In this document: one piece after another, positions 1 through 7,531 of the stretch
Position numbering within the stretch: the first letter of the stretch is position 1
How the letters are laid out: each line of letters opens with the position of its first letter
DNA from: a virus
Virus record (IMG/VR): IMGVR_UViG_3300021375_000139
Location: 1-26,159 of that record
DNA length: 26,159 nucleotides
Direction: 5' to 3' (one strand)
Program-made: the position numbers and the translations under genes
The notes under the pieces: generated by a model
Told to the model about the DNA's origin: nothing
Databases searched by the model: none
The model's input: only the letters and a program-made list of their open reading frames with translations

Positions 1-41
1 CCCTTGAGGGCGGTCGTGTCGATAAGAAGGATCATGCCTGA
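1..41 (+). CDS. 3' end of an upstream gene (partial)
   Basis: The frame starting at base 3 is open from the window edge and encodes the tail LEGGRVDKKDHA before a TGA at 39-41. That stop overlaps the ATG of the next gene as TGATG, the same coupling used repeatedly in this window, so I read it as the end of a real upstream gene in the same operon. Twelve residues are too few to assign a family. Confidence 0.6.
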   Translation, partial: LEGGRVDKKDHA

Positions 42-562
42 TGTCCGGTTGTTGCGATCATGGTGCCGGTCTACGCGCAGGCGCGCCCAGCGTGTTGGGC
101 AAGTTGCCCCGTCTCACACAGAATTCTTATCGCGAGGCCGTGAGCCGGACGGTCGCAGCCCAGCAGGCGAGCGATGACCTGACCGATCAGGACATGGCCG
201 ACCTGCTGGGCACATCGGCCGCGACGGTCGGCAATGCCCGCAACAAGAAAGGCGACCTGGGCGCCATCGCCATGCTGTCGATCGGCAAGGCGTTCGGCCC
301 GGAAGCGCTCAACACCATTCTGGCGCTGATCGGCGCCAAGGCCGTGCCCGCCGATGCGCTGTGCTGCGACCACGTCGGCAACATCCCGCTCAAGATCGCG
401 GAGGCCCTGCCCCTGCTGATCACGCTGCTGTCGGATGGCGTCTGCTGCGATGACGATGTCCGCAAGCTCGAAGGCGCGGGCGTGATCGATGAATTCATTC
501 GCGCTGCCAGCGTGCTGGAGCGCCGACGCAACGAAGTGCGGCTGAGAGCCGTGGGGAACTGA
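41..562 (+). CDS. Helix-turn-helix DNA-binding protein
   Basis: This 173-residue protein has a likely helix-turn-helix of the XRE/Cro kind at about residues 47-75 (LTDQDMADLLGTSAATVGNA), with the usual acidic first helix and a T/S-rich recognition helix. The C-terminal half is helical and has two Cys-Cys pairs of unknown meaning. The start at 41 is supported by the TGATG overlap and an AAGAAGGA sequence just upstream. A GTG at 92 would still keep the whole DNA-binding part. Its place at the head of the replication genes fits a phage regulator or an origin-binding accessory protein, but the target is unknown. Family assignment is by motif only. Confidence 0.7.
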   Translation: MSGCCDHGAGLRAGAPSVLGKLPRLTQNSYREAVSRTVAAQQASDDLTDQDMADLLGTSAATVGNARNKKGDLGAIAMLSIGKAFGPEALNTILALIGAKAVPADALCCDHVGNIPLKIAEALPLLITLLSDGVCCDDDVRKLEGAGVIDEFIRAASVLERRRNEVRLRAVGN

Positions 563-597
563 ACCTAGCCGGCGGCTGACCGCCCAGGAGTGAGAAC

Positions 598-2043
598 ATG
601 GATAGCGCGAACAGCGCGGCGCCGGTCGATGCCGGTTCCGCGAACGGTATCTCTTTGCCTCGGCGATCCTATGCCGAGTTCCTTGCCAGCAAGGCGATCG
701 ACGATCCGATGACCGGTCTGACCGACATCCCGGATCTGCCCGCCGCGCTGTTCCCGTTCCAGCGCGACATCGTCGCCTGGGCGCTGCGCCGCGGTCGCGC
801 CGCGCTGCTGGCCGGCACTGGCCTGGGCAAGTCGCTGATGGAGCTGGCTTGGGGTCAGGCGATCTGCGACGCGACCGGCGGCATGGTGCTGCTGTTCGCG
901 CCGCTCGCCGTCGCGGCCCAGATGCTCCGCGAAGCCGAGAAGTTCGGCATCCCCGCCCGTGTCGTCTCCTGCCAGGCCGAATGCGCACCCGGCATCAACA
1001 TCACCAACTATCAGAAGCTGTCGTACTTCGACCTGTCGCTGTTCATCGGCGTCATCCTGGACGAAAGCAGCATCCTCAAGTCGACGACCGGTCACTATCG
1101 CACGGCGCTGATCGAAGCCTGCCGCCAGATCCCGTTCCGGCTGGCCGCAACCGCGACCCCCGCGCCGAACGACTTCATGGAGCTGGGCAATCACGCCGAG
1201 TTCCTGGGCGCCATGTCCTACACGGATATGCTCGCCACCTTCTTCTCGCACGACGGCGGCTCGACCCAGAAATGGCGCCTAAAGGGACATGCCGAGGATG
1301 CGTTCTGGGCGTGGATGGCAAGCTGGGCAGTGATGCTGCGCAAACCCAGCGACCTGGGATATAGCGACGACGGATACGAGCTGCCGCCGCTTCACTATCA
1401 CCAACATGACGTTGCGGTCGACGCGACGCCGGCCGAGGGTCAGCTGTTCGCCCTGCCCGCCGTGACGCTGTCGGAGCGCATCACCGCGCGCAAGGATAGC
1501 ATCGAAGAGCGCGTCGCCCACGCCATTTCCGTCACCCCGGCCACCGGCCCGTTCGTCTGGTGGTGCAACCTGAACGCCGAGGCCGATGCCCTGTCGCGCG
1601 GTCTCGGCGCAGTCAACCTGCACGGCTCGCTCGACGACGATCGCAAGGAACAGATCCTGGTCGACTTCAGCGAGGGCCGGATCGAGCGGCTGGTGACCAA
1701 GCCCGCGATCGCAGGCTTCGGCATGAACTGGCAGCACTGCGCCGACACCGGATTCGTCGGTCTCAATGACAGCTGGGAGCAGTTCTACCAGGCGGTGCGC
1801 CGGTTCTGGCGCTTCGGCCAGCCCCGCGCCGTCAACTGCCACATGATCGCCGCCGAGACGGAAGGCGCCACCGTCGCCAACCTGCGGCGAAAGGAAGCGG
1901 ACGCCGATCGGATGGCCGCCGCCATGATCCGCCACATGGCCGACCTGTCGAGCGCCAATGTCCGCGGCGCCAGCCGCACCGTCGCCACCTATGCGCCCAG
2001 CCAGCGCATCATCCTCCCCTCGTTTCTGAAGGACGCCGCATGA
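598..2043 (+). CDS. SNF2-like DEAD/DEAH-box helicase
   Basis: This 481-residue superfamily 2 ATPase has a Q-motif-like FPFQ at 52-55, Walker A AGTGLGKS at 72-79, a DESS box at 155-158 and motif III TATPAPND at 185-192. The second RecA lobe carries HGSLDDDRKEQIL and an arginine-finger motif QAVRRFWRFGQ at 398-408. All core motifs are intact, so it should be an active ATP-dependent DNA translocase or helicase. AGGAGTGAGAAC precedes the ATG. The gene overlaps the methyltransferase start by ATGA, so the two are probably translated together. Helicases of this type are common in phage replication modules. A role in remodelling DNA for the neighbouring methyltransferase is an inference. Confidence 0.9.
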   Translation: MDSANSAAPVDAGSANGISLPRRSYAEFLASKAIDDPMTGLTDIPDLPAALFPFQRDIVAWALRRGRAALLAGTGLGKSLMELAWGQAICDATGGMVLLFAPLAVAAQMLREAEKFGIPARVVSCQAECAPGINITNYQKLSYFDLSLFIGVILDESSILKSTTGHYRTALIEACRQIPFRLAATATPAPNDFMELGNHAEFLGAMSYTDMLATFFSHDGGSTQKWRLKGHAEDAFWAWMASWAVMLRKPSDLGYSDDGYELPPLHYHQHDVAVDATPAEGQLFALPAVTLSERITARKDSIEERVAHAISVTPATGPFVWWCNLNAEADALSRGLGAVNLHGSLDDDRKEQILVDFSEGRIERLVTKPAIAGFGMNWQHCADTGFVGLNDSWEQFYQAVRRFWRFGQPRAVNCHMIAAETEGATVANLRRKEADADRMAAAMIRHMADLSSANVRGASRTVATYAPSQRIILPSFLKDAA

Positions 2044-3002
2044 GCGCGCTCGACATCCAGGCCGTCGATCAGGTCGTCACCGATCGCTATGCCATCTACC
2101 AGGGTGACTGCTGCGAACTGATCGCCGCAATCCCCGACAACAGCATCCATTTCGGCATCCACAGTCCGCCGTTCGAAGGCCTGTACAAGTTCAGCAACTT
2201 CGACCGGGACATCTCCAACAATGAGGGCGATGCGTTCTGGGAGCATTATCGCTTCCTGATCGCCGAACTGCTGCGCGTCGCGATGCCCGGCCGCCTGCAC
2301 AGCGTCCATGTGATGCAGCTGCCGACCAGCAAGATCCGCAATGGCTATATCGGCATGCGTGATTTCCGCGGCGAGGTCATCCGTGCCTATGAAGATGCCG
2401 GCTGGATCTTCCACAGCGAGGTCTGCATCTGGAAAGACCCGGTCGTTGCCCAGCAACGCACCAAGTCAATCCGCCTGCTGCACAAGCAGATCGTGAAGGA
2501 CAGCGCCCTGAGCGGTCAGGGTCTGGCCGACTTCATCGTCACCTTCCGCAAGCCCGGCGACAACCCCGACCCCGTCGGCGGATGCTTCGACATGTGGATC
2601 GGCGAAGGCGAAGGCCCTGATCCTTCGAAGTTCACGACCGCAACCGATGGCCGAAATTGGTACTCGATCGAGGTCTGGCAGCGCTACGCGTCGCCGGTGT
2701 GGATGGATATCCGCCAGACCCGCACCCTGCAGTACCGCGCCGGCCGGGATGAAAAGGACGAGCTTCACATCTCGCCGCTGCAGCTGGACGTGATCGAGCG
2801 CTGCATCGACCTGTGGACCAACCCTGGCGAAACGGTGCTGACCCCGTTCCTGGGGATCGGCAGCGAGGTCTACAGCGCGGTGAAGATGGGCCGGCTGGGC
2901 ATCGGGATGGAGCTCAAGCCCTCCTACTTCGCCCAGGCTCGCGCGAACATCGATGAGCTCGATGACAAGAATGTCGGCCTTTTCCCCGAAGAGGCGGCCT
3001 GA
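2040..3002 (+). CDS. DNA methyltransferase (N4-cytosine/N6-adenine class)
   Basis: This 320-residue enzyme has its catalytic motif IV SPPF at 42-45 before the AdoMet-binding motif I TPFLGIGS at 268-275, the beta-class order. SPLQLDVIERCI at 245-256 matches motif X, and GIGMELKPSYF at 287-297 follows motif I. The SPP[YF] form is more common in N4-cytosine enzymes, while DPPY/NPPY is typical of N6-adenine enzymes, so cytosine is slightly favoured. The target sequence cannot be read from the protein. No restriction endonuclease gene is next to it, so it looks like a solitary phage methyltransferase that would protect phage DNA from host restriction or mark it. It is coupled to the helicase by ATGA. 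The C-terminus ends with NVGLFPEEAA, which resembles a weak clamp-binding motif. Confidence 0.9.
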   Translation: MSALDIQAVDQVVTDRYAIYQGDCCELIAAIPDNSIHFGIHSPPFEGLYKFSNFDRDISNNEGDAFWEHYRFLIAELLRVAMPGRLHSVHVMQLPTSKIRNGYIGMRDFRGEVIRAYEDAGWIFHSEVCIWKDPVVAQQRTKSIRLLHKQIVKDSALSGQGLADFIVTFRKPGDNPDPVGGCFDMWIGEGEGPDPSKFTTATDGRNWYSIEVWQRYASPVWMDIRQTRTLQYRAGRDEKDELHISPLQLDVIERCIDLWTNPGETVLTPFLGIGSEVYSAVKMGRLGIGMELKPSYFAQARANIDELDDKNVGLFPEEAA

Positions 3003-3004
3003 CC

Positions 3005-3175
3005 ATGCCCCGCATGACCGACGCTCGCCGCGCCCGCCGCGATGCAGCCTTCGCCGAAGTCCTGGCTGAGACCGGCGACATCGACGCGGCGGGCCGTGCG
3101 GTCGGCGTCGGGCACGACGGCTCCAAGAAGATTTTCGTCCAGATCCGCCGCCAGCTCGGCTGGCAGGCCCAATAG
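3005..3175 (+). CDS. Small basic protein, unknown
   Basis: A 56-residue reading frame fills the gap between the methyltransferase and the clamp, starting MPRMTDARRARRDAAF and ending in TAG. It starts two bases after the preceding stop. It is rich in Arg and Ala, and the middle (TGDIDAAGRAVGVGHDGSKK) resembles a short helix-turn-helix like those in phage DNA-binding proteins. I do not recognise the family. The tight spacing and operon-like packing argue that it is translated. ATG 3014 is an alternative start. Confidence 0.6.
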   Translation: MPRMTDARRARRDAAFAEVLAETGDIDAAGRAVGVGHDGSKKIFVQIRRQLGWQAQ

Positions 3176-3188
3176 CAGGAACGCGACC

Positions 3189-4286
3189 ATGACCCATTCC
3201 TTCATCACCGAACGTGCCGCCATCTCTCGCGCTGCCGCCGCCGTCCGCACCGTCGTATCGGCGAACAAGGCAATCCCCGTGCTGAACAATGTGCGCATCG
3301 AGGCGCGCGATGGGCGGGTCGGACTGCTGACCACCAACCAGGACTGCTGGGCGGAGGTGACAATCGCGGCAGCCGTCAACGATCCGTTCGCAATCACCGT
3401 GCCCGCAGCTCTACTGGAGGACATCGCCCGCACCGCGCCGGAGGGCGCGCAGATCGAACTGCTGCTGACTGATACCGGCGCCGCAGCCAAGAGCGGCCGC
3501 GCCCGCTTCCGCCTGCCGACGCTGCCCAGTGATCAGTTCCCGCCGCTAAACGATCACGGCATCGAGCCGCAGCTGCGCATGAAGCTTCCCGACCTGATCG
3601 CTGCGATCTCCGCTGTCGACCATGTGAAGGCTGGCGACCACATGTCCAGCCATCAGGGCGTCCTGCTGCGCGCTATCCCGGGCGGGATCGAATGCGCCGC
3701 CTTCGACGGGAACCGCCTGTCGATCTGCCCGGCCGACGCGGCCATCGATGGCGAGTTCGCGCCGATGACGATCCCCATGCCCGTCGTCGGCAAGATCAAA
3801 TCCGCCATGGCTGTCGGCGTCGATGAAATCACGATCGGCCACAACGGTCGACTGGCCTTGATCCATGGCGGAAACGCCCGCTTCCTCACCCGCCTAGTCG
3901 AGGGCAAGTTCACCGAATATTGGAAAAAGCTGCCCGACACCGTCGGCGAGCCCGTCCTGTTCTCTGCTCGCGACCTGTCCGCTGCCATGGCGCGCGTCGG
4001 CCTCGCTCAAGACCAATTTAACAGCGGCGTGGCCGTCGAGCTCGCGACTGACAGCCTGACGCTCAGCGTGGCCAGCCAGTCGGCTGGCGCGGCCACCGAC
4101 ACCGTCATGGTCGGATATTCCGGCGAAGGGCGCAAAACCGGCTTCTCCCTCCAGTTCCTGCGCGACGCCGTCGGCAAGTGCCCTGGCGACGAGGCTGAAC
4201 TGCATTTCGACGGACTGGGCAACGCCCACGTCTTTGCCCGCTCCCCCAATGCACCGCGGCACATGGTGTGCCCGATGAACGTCTGA
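3189..4286 (+). CDS. dnaN: DNA polymerase III beta subunit (sliding clamp)
   Basis: The 365-residue product matches the normal length of bacterial beta clamps (about 366). It begins MTHSFITERAAISRAAAAV and shows the three-domain pattern, including an early VLNNVRIEA segment, domain-II LPSDQFPPL and the clamp-like C-terminus CPMNV. The clamp rings DNA and tethers polymerase and other partners. The start at 3189 is preferred because AGGA lies before it and the length then fits the family. The longer frame back to 3042 would overlap the small gene at 3005-3175. The sequence differs from typical host clamps, so this is a phage copy rather than the chromosomal gene. It could recruit host polymerase to phage DNA. 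Confidence 0.88.
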   Translation: MTHSFITERAAISRAAAAVRTVVSANKAIPVLNNVRIEARDGRVGLLTTNQDCWAEVTIAAAVNDPFAITVPAALLEDIARTAPEGAQIELLLTDTGAAAKSGRARFRLPTLPSDQFPPLNDHGIEPQLRMKLPDLIAAISAVDHVKAGDHMSSHQGVLLRAIPGGIECAAFDGNRLSICPADAAIDGEFAPMTIPMPVVGKIKSAMAVGVDEITIGHNGRLALIHGGNARFLTRLVEGKFTEYWKKLPDTVGEPVLFSARDLSAAMARVGLAQDQFNSGVAVELATDSLTLSVASQSAGAATDTVMVGYSGEGRKTGFSLQFLRDAVGKCPGDEAELHFDGLGNAHVFARSPNAPRHMVCPMNV

Positions 4287-4298
4287 AGGAGGTCACCA

Positions 4299-4535
4299 AT
4301 GAACGACGAAGCCAAGCTCGTCGCCGCGGTTCTGCTCGGCGACATGTCATGGGCCCAGATGGCGGTCGAGGATCTGCGTCTCAGTTCGGAGAAGTGGCGC
4401 CAGATTTATTCCAAAGGCCACGCCATCGCCTTTCCTCCCGAGCCTCTCCCGCCGCTCACGGAGGCTCTCACGCTGCCCGTGCCTGACCATCTTCCCGGCT
4501 CGACCATGGGCGCCCCGCGCAAGCGCGCGGCCTGA
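4299..4535 (+). CDS. Small hypothetical protein
   Basis: This 78-residue protein begins MNDEAKLVAAVLLGDMSWAQ and has an excellent Shine-Dalgarno sequence, AAGGAGGT, six bases before the ATG. The N-terminal half is predicted helical. The C-terminal half is rich in proline and ends in the basic tail APRKRAA, so it is probably flexible and may touch nucleic acid. I do not recognise a family. It lies between the clamp and GapR genes in the replication operon, so a DNA-metabolism role is plausible but unproven. Confidence 0.65.
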   Translation: MNDEAKLVAAVLLGDMSWAQMAVEDLRLSSEKWRQIYSKGHAIAFPPEPLPPLTEALTLPVPDHLPGSTMGAPRKRAA

Positions 4536-4563
4536 CCATCACCCCACGAAAGGAAACTGACCA

Positions 4564-4806
4564 ATGTCCGAAGGAAATGTCACCTCCGAACAGCTGCGCC
4601 TGCTGATCGAACGCATCGAGCGGCTGGAAGACGAGAAGAAGGGCATCAGCGAAGACATCTCCGATGTCTATCTGGAGGCCAAGGCCAACGGCTACGACCC
4701 GAAGATCATGCGCCAGATCGTCCGCCTGCGGAAGATGCAGCCGCACGACCGGCAGGAGATGGAGGCGATCCTCCAGACCTATCTCGCCGCCCTGGGCATG
4801 GAATGA
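4564..4806 (+). CDS. gapR: GapR-family (DUF2312) DNA-binding protein
   Basis: This 80-residue protein matches the GapR/DUF2312 family almost end to end: [20 protein letters not shown], then [20 protein letters not shown], then a short C-terminal helix. In Caulobacter, GapR (about 89 residues) forms a clamp-like oligomer around overtwisted DNA ahead of replication forks and stimulates gyrase and topoisomerase IV. The basic and coiled-coil segments needed for this are present. AAAGGAAA precedes the ATG. A phage copy next to a phage clamp suggests control of DNA topology during phage replication, or competition with host GapR. The role in the phage is inferred; the family call is strong. Confidence 0.9.
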   Translation: MSEGNVTSEQLRLLIERIERLEDEKKGISEDISDVYLEAKANGYDPKIMRQIVRLRKMQPHDRQEMEAILQTYLAALGME

Positions 4807-4808
4807 TC

Positions 4809-4961
4809 ATGCGCGCCCGGCTGATCAACGCCTGGCGCCGCCTGTTCCCCCACCCCGTCGCCATCGCGCGGCGGGACCGGGAACGGGCCGCCACGGAAGG
4901 TCGCATCAAGCGTGACCGAGCGATCCGCCGGGCCGCGCTCCAGAAATTCGGGAAGATCTGA
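4809..4961 (+). CDS. Very small, strongly basic protein, unknown
   Basis: A 50-residue frame starts two bases after the gapR stop and ends in TGA overlapping the next ATG (TGATG), so both ends fit the operon exactly. The product (MRARLINAWRRLFPHPVAIA, then a run rich in Arg and Lys) is highly basic and probably helical. It may bind nucleic acid or be a small accessory peptide. It has no obvious Shine-Dalgarno sequence and would depend on translational coupling. No family recognised. Confidence 0.55.
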   Translation: MRARLINAWRRLFPHPVAIARRDRERAATEGRIKRDRAIRRAALQKFGKI

Positions 4962-5569
4962 TGACCTGCACATTCGAGTGCGAAGGCGGCTGTGGCCGTG
5001 AACTGAAGGAATTCAAGCGTCGCAAGACCCGGCTGTGTCGCAACTGCTGCGCCGCCGTGATCGCGCGCGACCCGGCAAAGGCGGCGAAAGCCAGCGCCAC
5101 TATCAAGCTTCTGTATCAGGATCCCGTCTTCCGGTCGCGCCAGCAGCGCGCTTGCAAGGCCGGTGTTCAGGCGTCCATCGCCAACAATCCCGCCGAGCGT
5201 GAGCGCCGCCGCCTATCCGGGCAGGCTTTGGCAGCCACCGGACTGGGCCACGCTGCGCAGACGCCCGGGTCTGAACCCAGGATCCGCGCCGGGAAGTCGC
5301 ATACCGAGACAGTGCTCGGCTGGTGCCCGCCGCACCTCCGGGACGAGTATCGCAAGATCCTTGGCCGGCAGGGCATGCGGAAGGAAGACGCCCGTCGCAA
5401 GATCGAAGAGATGATGGCTGCCGAGGTCGCATCGCGACGCAATGGCCGCATGTCGTTTGAAGAGCAGCTTCGCCGCGCAAATGCCGGCGTCGCCGTCGTG
5501 CGCAAGTTCGAGCCTCGCAAGCCTGACCACGATTTCACGCTCGGCGGCGTCGCCACGGGGATGATCTGA
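4961..5569 (+). CDS. Hypothetical protein with cysteine-rich N-terminus
   Basis: This 202-residue protein has cysteines at 3, 7, 11, 26, 29 and 30 (CTFECEGGC and LCRNCC), suggesting a small zinc-binding fold. The middle is basic and the C-terminal half contains WCPPHLRDEYRKI and a helical region with many Arg/Lys and Glu residues. A conserved-looking WCPP...EYR segment of this kind is familiar from uncharacterised phage proteins, but I cannot name a function. It overlaps its neighbours by TGATG at both ends and directly precedes the RusA-type resolvase, so a role in recombination or replication is likely. Confidence 0.7.
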   Translation: MTCTFECEGGCGRELKEFKRRKTRLCRNCCAAVIARDPAKAAKASATIKLLYQDPVFRSRQQRACKAGVQASIANNPAERERRRLSGQALAATGLGHAAQTPGSEPRIRAGKSHTETVLGWCPPHLRDEYRKILGRQGMRKEDARRKIEEMMAAEVASRRNGRMSFEEQLRRANAGVAVVRKFEPRKPDHDFTLGGVATGMI

Positions 5570-5919
5570 TGCACAGCGTCCGCCTCCCCTGGCCGCCGAA
5601 GGAACTGTCGCCGAACTTCCATGGGAAGCGGCGCGACAAGATGCGCGCCACGAAAGCCTATCGCACGACATGCTGGGCCGAAGCCCTGGCGGCAAAGCTC
5701 CGCGCGCCGGACAGCGAGAAGATCGCCCTCAAGGTCGAATTCTTCCCGCCCGATCGCCGATCGCGTGACGATGACAATCTCGTTTCCAGCTTCAAGCACG
5801 GCCGCGACGGCATCGCCCTAGCCCTGCGAATCGATGACAAACGGTTCCGGACCGTCCCCACATTCCATGATGAGGTCGTCCCCGGCGGCGAGATCATCGT
5901 CACGCTGGAGCCGCTATGA
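5569..5919 (+). CDS. rusA: RusA-family Holliday junction resolvase
   Basis: The 116-residue product has the usual RusA length and pattern: N-terminal LPWPPKELSPN, then the metal-binding acidic cluster DRRSRDDDNLVSSFKHGRDG at about 62-81, and IDDKRF at 88-93. In E. coli RusA the equivalent aspartates and a lysine are catalytic. The enzyme cuts four-way DNA junctions, resolving branched phage DNA before packaging. It overlaps the next gene by ATGA. The call rests on the motif pattern and length and is quite secure. Confidence 0.85.
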   Translation: MHSVRLPWPPKELSPNFHGKRRDKMRATKAYRTTCWAEALAAKLRAPDSEKIALKVEFFPPDRRSRDDDNLVSSFKHGRDGIALALRIDDKRFRTVPTFHDEVVPGGEIIVTLEPL

Positions 5920-6893
5920 CCGCGCCCCTCACCCTGCCCGACTGCGACCTGCAGGACTTCCCTTTCATGCCGCTGCATGTCGCCCGCCTGCGCGATAGCG
6001 ATCTTGCCGCGACCGTCGATCCAGAGGCGGCATGGTTCGCCGTCATGCTGTGGGCGGCATCCTGGCACCAGATCCCGGCCGGCAGCCTGCCCGATGATGA
6101 GATGGTGCTGACCCGCCTGTGCGGGCTGGGCCGGGACGTGAAGACGTTCCGCAAGCGCCGCGCTGGCGCCATGCATGGCTTCATCCAGTGCGATGATGGC
6201 CGCTGGTATCACCCTGTCGTCGCCGAGCAGGCCAACGCCGCCTGGCGCGCCAAGCAGGAGCAGCGTCACCGCACCGAGTGCGCCCGCATCAAGAAGCACA
6301 ATCAGCGCCATGGCGCTAACATCGCCTATCCCTCGCTTGACGATTTCATTGCCGGTGGGTGCGAGCCTGTCCCGCTGACAGCGCCGTCCAAGTCCCCTGA
6401 CTGTCCCGAGGGACAGGGATGCGATGTCCCTCGGGAAAACACATCCAAGAGACAGGGAGAGGGACAGGGACAGGGACAGGGAGAATATATAGATGTTGAT
6501 GATGATGGAGCGCGAGCGCGCGTCGCCCTCGTCATCGACAACGACCCGATCGATCATGCCGACCTGGCTGACCGCGCAGCCCGCGCTGCCGGTGTCCGCC
6601 ACATCGAGCCCAAGCGCATCGCCGCCAACATCGACCTGATCCGCGATTGGCTGACCGGAGGGGCCACCCCCGACGAGATCATCGAAACGATCAAGGCTGT
6701 GACCGCCAGCTCCAGCGAGCCGAGCCATTCGCTCCAGCGCTTTTCCGCCCACATCCGCCAAACCGTTGCCCGCAGGGAGAATAACCATGGGACAGGAACT
6801 ATCGATCCAGCAGGGCGGCCAAGTGTCGCCCAAGCTATCCGTACCGCGCGCGATCGCGTCGGTGCTGTCGGACAACCAGTTCAGCCTGCGTGA
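5916..6893 (+). CDS. DUF1376 replication protein
   Basis: The 325-residue protein opens with the DUF1376 signature (LPDCDLQDFPFMPLHVARLR, then AAWFAVMLWAASWHQIPAGS). DUF1376 is a winged-helix-like N-terminal domain found in phage replication initiators and primosome proteins. A low-complexity link with QGEGQGQGQGE at about 180-190 joins it to a helical C-terminal part, where DLIRDWLTGGATPDEII resembles the C-terminal part of phage initiators. It overlaps its upstream neighbour by ATGA and the downstream gene by 107 bases. The DNA for the linker is itself a repeat cluster, reported separately as a candidate origin. By position it matches lambda O, but the sequences are not claimed to be related. 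Confidence 0.8.
   Translation: MTAPLTLPDCDLQDFPFMPLHVARLRDSDLAATVDPEAAWFAVMLWAASWHQIPAGSLPDDEMVLTRLCGLGRDVKTFRKRRAGAMHGFIQCDDGRWYHPVVAEQANAAWRAKQEQRHRTECARIKKHNQRHGANIAYPSLDDFIAGGCEPVPLTAPSKSPDCPEGQGCDVPRENTSKRQGEGQGQGQGEYIDVDDDGARARVALVIDNDPIDHADLADRAARAAGVRHIEPKRIAANIDLIRDWLTGGATPDEIIETIKAVTASSSEPSHSLQRFSAHIRQTVARRENNHGTGTIDPAGRPSVAQAIRTARDRVGAVGQPVQPA
6402..6510 (+). repeat. GGGACA repeat cluster and AT-rich stretch, candidate origin
   Basis: Copies of GGGACA or its complement TGTCCC occur at 6402-6407, 6410-6415 and 6425-6430. Six tandem hexamers follow at 6449-6484: GAGACA, GGGAGA, three GGGACA and GGGAGA. Bases 6404-6415 and 6425-6436 form a 12-base inverted repeat with a 9-base loop. 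A run rich in A/T (GAATATATAGATGTTGATG) follows at once in an otherwise GC-rich region. Repeats beside an AT-rich stretch inside the replication gene is the plan of the lambda origin. Function is inferred. Confidence 0.45.
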
Positions 6894-7494
6894 GTGGACG
6901 GCCGCTGACGCTGTGTCGCGGCTCGCTGAGATGGACCGGGCCCGCCTTGCGGGCCTTGCCGCCCAGGCCGCGACAACCCTGCAACCGGCCAACCCGCAAT
7001 GGCTGAATGACCGCCTGTCCACGATGTATCTGGCCATGTCGCACGACACCAATCCGGACAAGGCGACGGCCTGGCTGCACGAGACCATCCGCCTGCTGGC
7101 CGACATTCCGCAGGATATCGTCGGCCCGGCGATCGATGAGGCGGTGAAGCGGTCTGAGCGCGGCTTCCTGCCCAGCGTGGGCGCCATCAGGGCAATCGCC
7201 GATCCCCAGCTGGACGAGCGCCGGCAGAAGGTCGCCCGACTGCGCAAGATGGCGGATGCGGCCGTCAATGCCAGCGCGCCGCGGGTGACCGCCGAGCCGT
7301 TCGTGCCGTGCAGCCCGGAGGATGCCGCGTCGATCATGCGGGAATATGGGATCGGGCGGATGACTGCCGAGAAGGTCCGCACGATCGACCCGACCAGACT
7401 GCGCGGAACCAAGTCGATCACCGTCGAGGACTATGTCGCACTGGGCCTCAGCCGGGAAGATGCTGAGCGCGCGATTGCTGGATTCCAGCGCTGA
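6787..7494 (+). CDS. Putative replication accessory protein (helicase-loader-like position)
   Basis: This 235-residue mostly helical protein starts MGQELSIQQGGQVSPKL after AGGGAGA. It overlaps the end of the DUF1376 gene by 107 bases in another frame. The middle (WLHETIRLLADIPQDIVGPA, then RGFLPSVGAIRAIADPQLDE) resembles phage proteins that follow initiators and act with lambda P or DnaT-type loaders. The C-terminus has a possible small helical motif ending SREDAERAIAGFQR. I do not see a Walker A motif, so it is not a DnaC-type ATPase. Its role is inferred from position; it could equally be an uncharacterised replication partner. Confidence 0.65.
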   Translation: MGQELSIQQGGQVSPKLSVPRAIASVLSDNQFSLREWTAADAVSRLAEMDRARLAGLAAQAATTLQPANPQWLNDRLSTMYLAMSHDTNPDKATAWLHETIRLLADIPQDIVGPAIDEAVKRSERGFLPSVGAIRAIADPQLDERRQKVARLRKMADAAVNASAPRVTAEPFVPCSPEDAASIMREYGIGRMTAEKVRTIDPTRLRGTKSITVEDYVALGLSREDAERAIAGFQR

Positions 7495-7531
7495 GATTGC
7501 TGGATCGAGCAGGCGATCAGGGGTAGAACGA

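Noticed and set aside
3042-3188. Upstream extension of the sliding clamp
   Set aside because: It would give a clamp 49 residues longer than usual and overlap the 56-residue gene in another frame; ATG 3189 has a ribosome binding site.
5658-7421. Long - strand frame across the resolvase and replication genes
   Set aside because: Contains an LSLSLS run that is just the reverse of the GGGACA repeats; no ribosome binding site or domain.
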